Assembly (NCBI RefSeq): GCF_017743735.1
Contig: NZ_JAGHRO010000001.1
Coordinates: 558,001 to 622,000 of the forward strand
DNA: 64,000 bases
Origin: Shimia sp. R9_2
GTDB lineage: Bacteria; Pseudomonadota; Alphaproteobacteria; Rhodobacterales; Rhodobacteraceae
Direction of reading: 5' to 3'
Each line of letters opens with the position of its first letter. The stretch's first letter is position 1. Both the position numbers and the translations under genes were made by a program. This document shows, piece after piece, positions 60,686 through 64,000 of the stretch. The notes beneath the pieces are model-generated. The model had not been told where the DNA came from. It saw nothing but the letters and a program-made list of their open reading frames with translations, and searched no databases.

Positions 60686-63487
60686 TTAATGCGCCTCAGC
60701 CCAATTGGTTCCCCGCCCCGCATCCACGATGAGCGGCACATCCAGCTTGATTGCGGGTTCGGTCGCGTTTTGCATGACTTCTCGTGCCACAGCAATGGTT
60801 TCGTCAACCGCGCTATCGTCCACTTCAAAGATCAGTTCGTCATGCACCTGCAGCAGCATTTTTGCGGGCAGATCTTGGACCGCGGCGGGCATACGGATCA
60901 TTGCACGGCGAATAATATCGGCGGCAGTGCCTTGGATCGGCGCATTGATCGCAGCACGATAGGCAAAGCTCGCCCGCGGACCTTTTGCGTTGATTTCAGG
61001 CGTGTGGATTTTGCGGCCAAATAGCGTCTGCACATAGCCGTGGGTTTTGGCAAACTCTTTGGTCTCATCCATATAGGTGCGAATGCCAGGGAAGCGTTCA
61101 AAATACCGGTTGATGAAATCCTGTGCCTCGCCGCGCGGGATGCGCAGGTTGCGAGCCAGGCCGAAGCCCGAGATGCCGTAAATGACGCCAAAGTTGATCG
61201 CCTTCGCGCGGCTACGCACCTCGCTAGTCATCTCTTCCATCGGCACGCCAAAGACCTCCGACGCGGTCATGGCGTGAATGTCGAGACCCTCGCGGAAGGC
61301 TGTTTTGAGCGCATCGATGTTCGCGATATGCGCGAGGAGGCGCAGCTCCACCTGAGAGTAGTCGAGAGAGATCAGTGTCTTGCCTTCTTCGGCGACAAAG
61401 GCCTCGCGGATGCGGCGGCCTTCCTCAGTGCGGATGGGAATATTCTGCAGGTTGGGATCGGAGGAGGCGAGACGCCCGGTGTTGGCACCGGTCTGTACAT
61501 AAGATGTGTGCACACGACCTGTGTCTGCGTTGATGTGTTCCTGAAGTGCGTCGGTGTAGGTCGACTTCAACTTGCTGAGCTGGCGCCAATCGAGCACGAG
61601 GCCCGGCATGGCGTGTTCCGTCGCGAGATCTTCGAGCACGTCAGCCCCGGTTGCATAAGCACCGGTTTTACCCTTCTTGCCGCCGGGCAATTCCATTTCA
61701 TCAAATAGGATCTCACCGAGCTGTTTTGGGCTGCCAACGTTGAAGCTGCGCCCTGCGAGCTCATGGATTTCGGCCTCAAGCCCAGCCATCTTCTGAGCAA
61801 AGGCATTGGACATGCGGCTTAGCGTGTCGCGATCCACCTTGACGCCATGCCGTTCCATTTGTGCAAGCACAGGCACCAAAGGACGCTCCAGCGTCTCGTA
61901 TACACTTGTGACTTGTCGCTGGTGCAGCTTGGGTTTGAAGAGTTTCCACAGGCGCAACGTGATGTCGGCGTCTTCTGCGGCGTATTTAACGGCATCTTCA
62001 ATCGCGACCTTGTCAAAAGTGATCGCGCTTTTGCCGGTGCCAAGCAGGGATTTGATCGAGATCGGCTGATGACTGAGATAGCGCTCACTCAGTGCGTCCA
62101 TACCGTGGTTGTGCTCGCCAGCATGCAGCGCATAGCTGAGCAGCATGGTGTCATCAATCGGGGCGACTGCGATGTTGTAGTTGGCGAAAACTTTGCAGTC
62201 GTATTTGGCGTTCTGGAAGATTTTCAGAACAGACTCGTCTTCGAGCACGGGTTTAAGCGCATCGAGCACCTCATTGAGAGGCATTTGCCCTTCTTGCGGC
62301 TCATCGCCACCAAAGAGATCATCGGTGGCCCCCTTTTTGTGACCCACAGGGATGTAGCAGGCCTCGCCCGGCTCGACGGAAAGGCAGATGCCCGCGAGCG
62401 CCGCGACCATTTCATCCAGAGAATTGGTTTCCGTGTCCACAGCGACATAGCCGCGTTTCATGATCGCTGCGATCCAGCGATCCAGCGCTTCACGATCCCG
62501 GACCCATTCGTATTTTTCCGCATCAAAGGGTACATCTTCGGCGCTGTCTTCGACAGTAGCGGTCCCCGATGCTGTCGGTTCCGGCAAAACAGGTGCTTCG
62601 ACGCCGAGCTTATCTGCTGCGCGTTTCATAAGGGTGCGCAGTTCCATATCTGCAAGGAAGCTCAGCAGCGTTTCAGGCTCGGCATCCTGCACTTCCAGAT
62701 CATCGAGTGTAAAATCAAGTGCCATGTCGCAATCTAGTTGCACGAGCCTTTTAGACAGTTCGATCTGGTCGCGTTTCTCGATCAAGGTCTGGCGGCGTTT
62801 GGGCTGTTTGATCTCTTCAGCGCGGTCCAGCAGCTCCTCAAGAGAGCCATATTCATTGATCAGCAGAGCGGCGGTTTTGATGCCGATGCCGGGCGCGCCA
62901 GGGACGTTGTCGACACTGTCACCCGCAAGCGCCTGCACATCCACAACCCGTTCGGGGCCGACGCCGAATTTCTCATGCACGCCGTCGCGATCGATGCGTT
63001 TGTTTTTCATCGCGTCGAGCATTTCGACGCCATCTCCCACCAGCTGCATCAGATCTTTGTCAGAGCTGATGATGGTGCAACGGCCACCGGCTTCGCGAGC
63101 CTGACAAGCCAAGGTGGCGATGATGTCATCGGCTTCAAAGCCTTCGATCTCTTTGCAGGCAATATTGAACGCGCGTGTGGCATCACGGGTCAGCGGGAAC
63201 TGTGGCACCAGATCTTCGGGCGCAGGGGGACGGTTGGCTTTGTACTGATCATAGAGATCATTGCGGAAGCTCTTGCCGGAATAGTCAAAGATCACCGCCA
63301 CATGGGTGGGGGCGTCGGGGCCGGAATTGTCTTCGATGTAGCGCTGCAGCATGTTGCAGAAGCCGGAGACCGCGCCGATGGGCAGGCCGTCTGATTTGCG
63401 CGTGAGCGGCGGCAAGGCGTGATAGGCACGAAAAATAAAAGCCGATCCGTCGATCAGATGCAGGTGACATCCTTTGCCAAAACCCAT
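60686..63487 (-). CDS. polA: DNA polymerase I
   Basis: 933 residues. The 5' nuclease domain (LHLIDGSAFIFRAYHALPPLTRKSDGLPIGAVSGFCNML; VDVQALAGDSVDNVPGAPGIGIKTAA) is followed by a 3'-5' exonuclease whose active residues look intact (AVDTETNSLD; NAKYDCKVF; YAAEDADITLRLW). The polymerase palm and fingers (SLDYSQVELRLLAHI, RSRAKAINFGVIYGISGFGLAR, LLQVHDELIFEV) come last. It fills gaps and removes RNA primers. The start at 63487 follows AGAGGA; a 19-codon longer reading is not supported. Confidence 0.95.
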   Translation of the reverse strand: MGFGKGCHLHLIDGSAFIFRAYHALPPLTRKSDGLPIGAVSGFCNMLQRYIEDNSGPDAPTHVAVIFDYSGKSFRNDLYDQYKANRPPAPEDLVPQFPLTRDATRAFNIACKEIEGFEADDIIATLACQAREAGGRCTIISSDKDLMQLVGDGVEMLDAMKNKRIDRDGVHEKFGVGPERVVDVQALAGDSVDNVPGAPGIGIKTAALLINEYGSLEELLDRAEEIKQPKRRQTLIEKRDQIELSKRLVQLDCDMALDFTLDDLEVQDAEPETLLSFLADMELRTLMKRAADKLGVEAPVLPEPTASGTATVEDSAEDVPFDAEKYEWVRDREALDRWIAAIMKRGYVAVDTETNSLDEMVAALAGICLSVEPGEACYIPVGHKKGATDDLFGGDEPQEGQMPLNEVLDALKPVLEDESVLKIFQNAKYDCKVFANYNIAVAPIDDTMLLSYALHAGEHNHGMDALSERYLSHQPISIKSLLGTGKSAITFDKVAIEDAVKYAAEDADITLRLWKLFKPKLHQRQVTSVYETLERPLVPVLAQMERHGVKVDRDTLSRMSNAFAQKMAGLEAEIHELAGRSFNVGSPKQLGEILFDEMELPGGKKGKTGAYATGADVLEDLATEHAMPGLVLDWRQLSKLKSTYTDALQEHINADTGRVHTSYVQTGANTGRLASSDPNLQNIPIRTEEGRRIREAFVAEEGKTLISLDYSQVELRLLAHIANIDALKTAFREGLDIHAMTASEVFGVPMEEMTSEVRSRAKAINFGVIYGISGFGLARNLRIPRGEAQDFINRYFERFPGIRTYMDETKEFAKTHGYVQTLFGRKIHTPEINAKGPRASFAYRAAINAPIQGTAADIIRRAMIRMPAAVQDLPAKMLLQVHDELIFEVDDSAVDETIAVAREVMQNATEPAIKLDVPLIVDAGRGTNWAEAH

Positions 63488-63627
63488 CGCGTGGTCCTCT
63501 TTTTGCTTGGCTCCGTTGTGCCATGTGGTCACCGCCACCGCCACCCGGAAATTGCGGGATCTGGCCTGCCTCTTGTCATTGCCGCAGTGGGCTGATCTAT
63601 GGAAACGCGACTATCAGGGGAGCCGAG

Positions 63628-64000
63628 ATGACACATCTTTGGGTACGGGCCGAACAACGGCCGAATGAGGAACGGGTCGGGCTGACGCCGGACGGGGCAA
63701 AAGCTCTGATCGACAAAGGCATCCGTGTGACTGTCGAGGAAAGCTCAGTTCGTGCAATCGGGATTGAGGGTTACGAAGCCGCAGGCTGTGAGATTGCCGT
63801 AGAGAACAGCTGGCCTGAGGCCCCCAAGGACGCCATTATCTTCGGCCTTAAAGAGTTGCCAGAAGACGGTACGCCTGTGCCGCATCGCCACATAATGTTT
63901 GGCCATGCTTTCAAAGGACAGCACTCTGGTGTTGCGCTGCTCAAACGCTTTAAGGCTGGTGGCGGCACGCTTTATGATCTTGAATATCTGGTGGATGAGG
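63628..64000 (+). CDS. Saccharopine dehydrogenase-like protein (partial, N-terminal part)
   Basis: The first 124 codons, running off the right edge. The start has GGGGAG upstream. The N-terminus (MTHLWVRAEQRPNEERVGLTPDGAKALIDKG) and IIFGLKELPEDGTPVPHRHIMFGHAFKGQHSGVALLKRF match the lysine-forming (NAD) saccharopine dehydrogenase / alanine dehydrogenase-PNT N-terminal family. In roseobacters this enzyme would take part in lysine metabolism. It is divergent from polA, with 140 bases between the starts. The Rossmann domain is not visible, so the name is provisional. Confidence 0.75.
   Translation, partial: MTHLWVRAEQRPNEERVGLTPDGAKALIDKGIRVTVEESSVRAIGIEGYEAAGCEIAVENSWPEAPKDAIIFGLKELPEDGTPVPHRHIMFGHAFKGQHSGVALLKRFKAGGGTLYDLEYLVDE

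Overview
The window looks like chromosomal DNA from a marine alphaproteobacterium of the Roseobacter group (Rhodobacteraceae). Three things point there: the GC-rich coding style, Roseobacter-type taurine genes (tauR, tpa, tauABC, xsc, ackA, pta) beside a SoeABC-like sulfite dehydrogenase, and several family-typical proteins of unknown function (DUF6638, DUF1523, DUF1285, DUF1643, DUF4159). I saw no rRNA, tRNA, insertion sequence, phage gene or CRISPR array. Most DNA is coding. The three stretches above about 360 bases that hold no gene are leaders or promoter regions.

Layout. 0-4 kb: a partial exported esterase/phytase-like protein, an alpha/beta hydrolase, a P1-family (DmpA-type) peptidase and a creatinase. 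4.3-11.7 kb: eight co-directional genes for a coiled-coil protein, four small membrane proteins, two soluble proteins of unknown function and an unusual AAA+ ATPase. This is the least explained block and the best candidate for an undescribed system. 11.7-28.7 kb: a sulfonate island with soeCBA, a compact citrate synthase, pta, ackA, xsc, tauR, a GNAT acetyltransferase, tpa and the divergent tauABC transporter. 29-35 kb: a DEAD-box helicase with a long leader, an aldehyde dehydrogenase, a 1-Cys peroxiredoxin, and a small membrane protein translationally coupled to a chemoreceptor. 35-43 kb: GT25 glycosyltransferase, pnp, an SGNH-type lipoprotein, two unknown proteins, a sterol-desaturase-family protein, rpsO, DUF1643 and truB. 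43-47 kb: an orphan solute-binding protein followed by a second, large chemoreceptor. 47-52 kb: gpmI-envC-ctpA and a hexapeptide acetyltransferase. 52-59 kb: a moxR-DUF58-DUF4159-membrane protein operon. 59-64 kb: DUF1285, a hydroxypyruvate-isomerase-like protein, polA and the start of a saccharopine-dehydrogenase-like gene.

How the genes work together. TauABC imports taurine, Tpa converts it to sulfoacetaldehyde, and Xsc splits that with phosphate into acetyl phosphate and sulfite. Pta turns acetyl phosphate into acetyl-CoA, AckA can draw ATP from it, and the adjacent citrate synthase can feed acetyl-CoA into the TCA cycle. SoeABC would oxidise the toxic sulfite to sulfate on the cytoplasmic side. 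Three pairs of direct repeats close to CTGGMCYTAW, spaced 22-23 bp, lie upstream of tauR, xsc and tpa/tauA and look like TauR operators, so the region reads as one regulon.

All functional names come from reading the translated sequence and from family knowledge. No database search was run.
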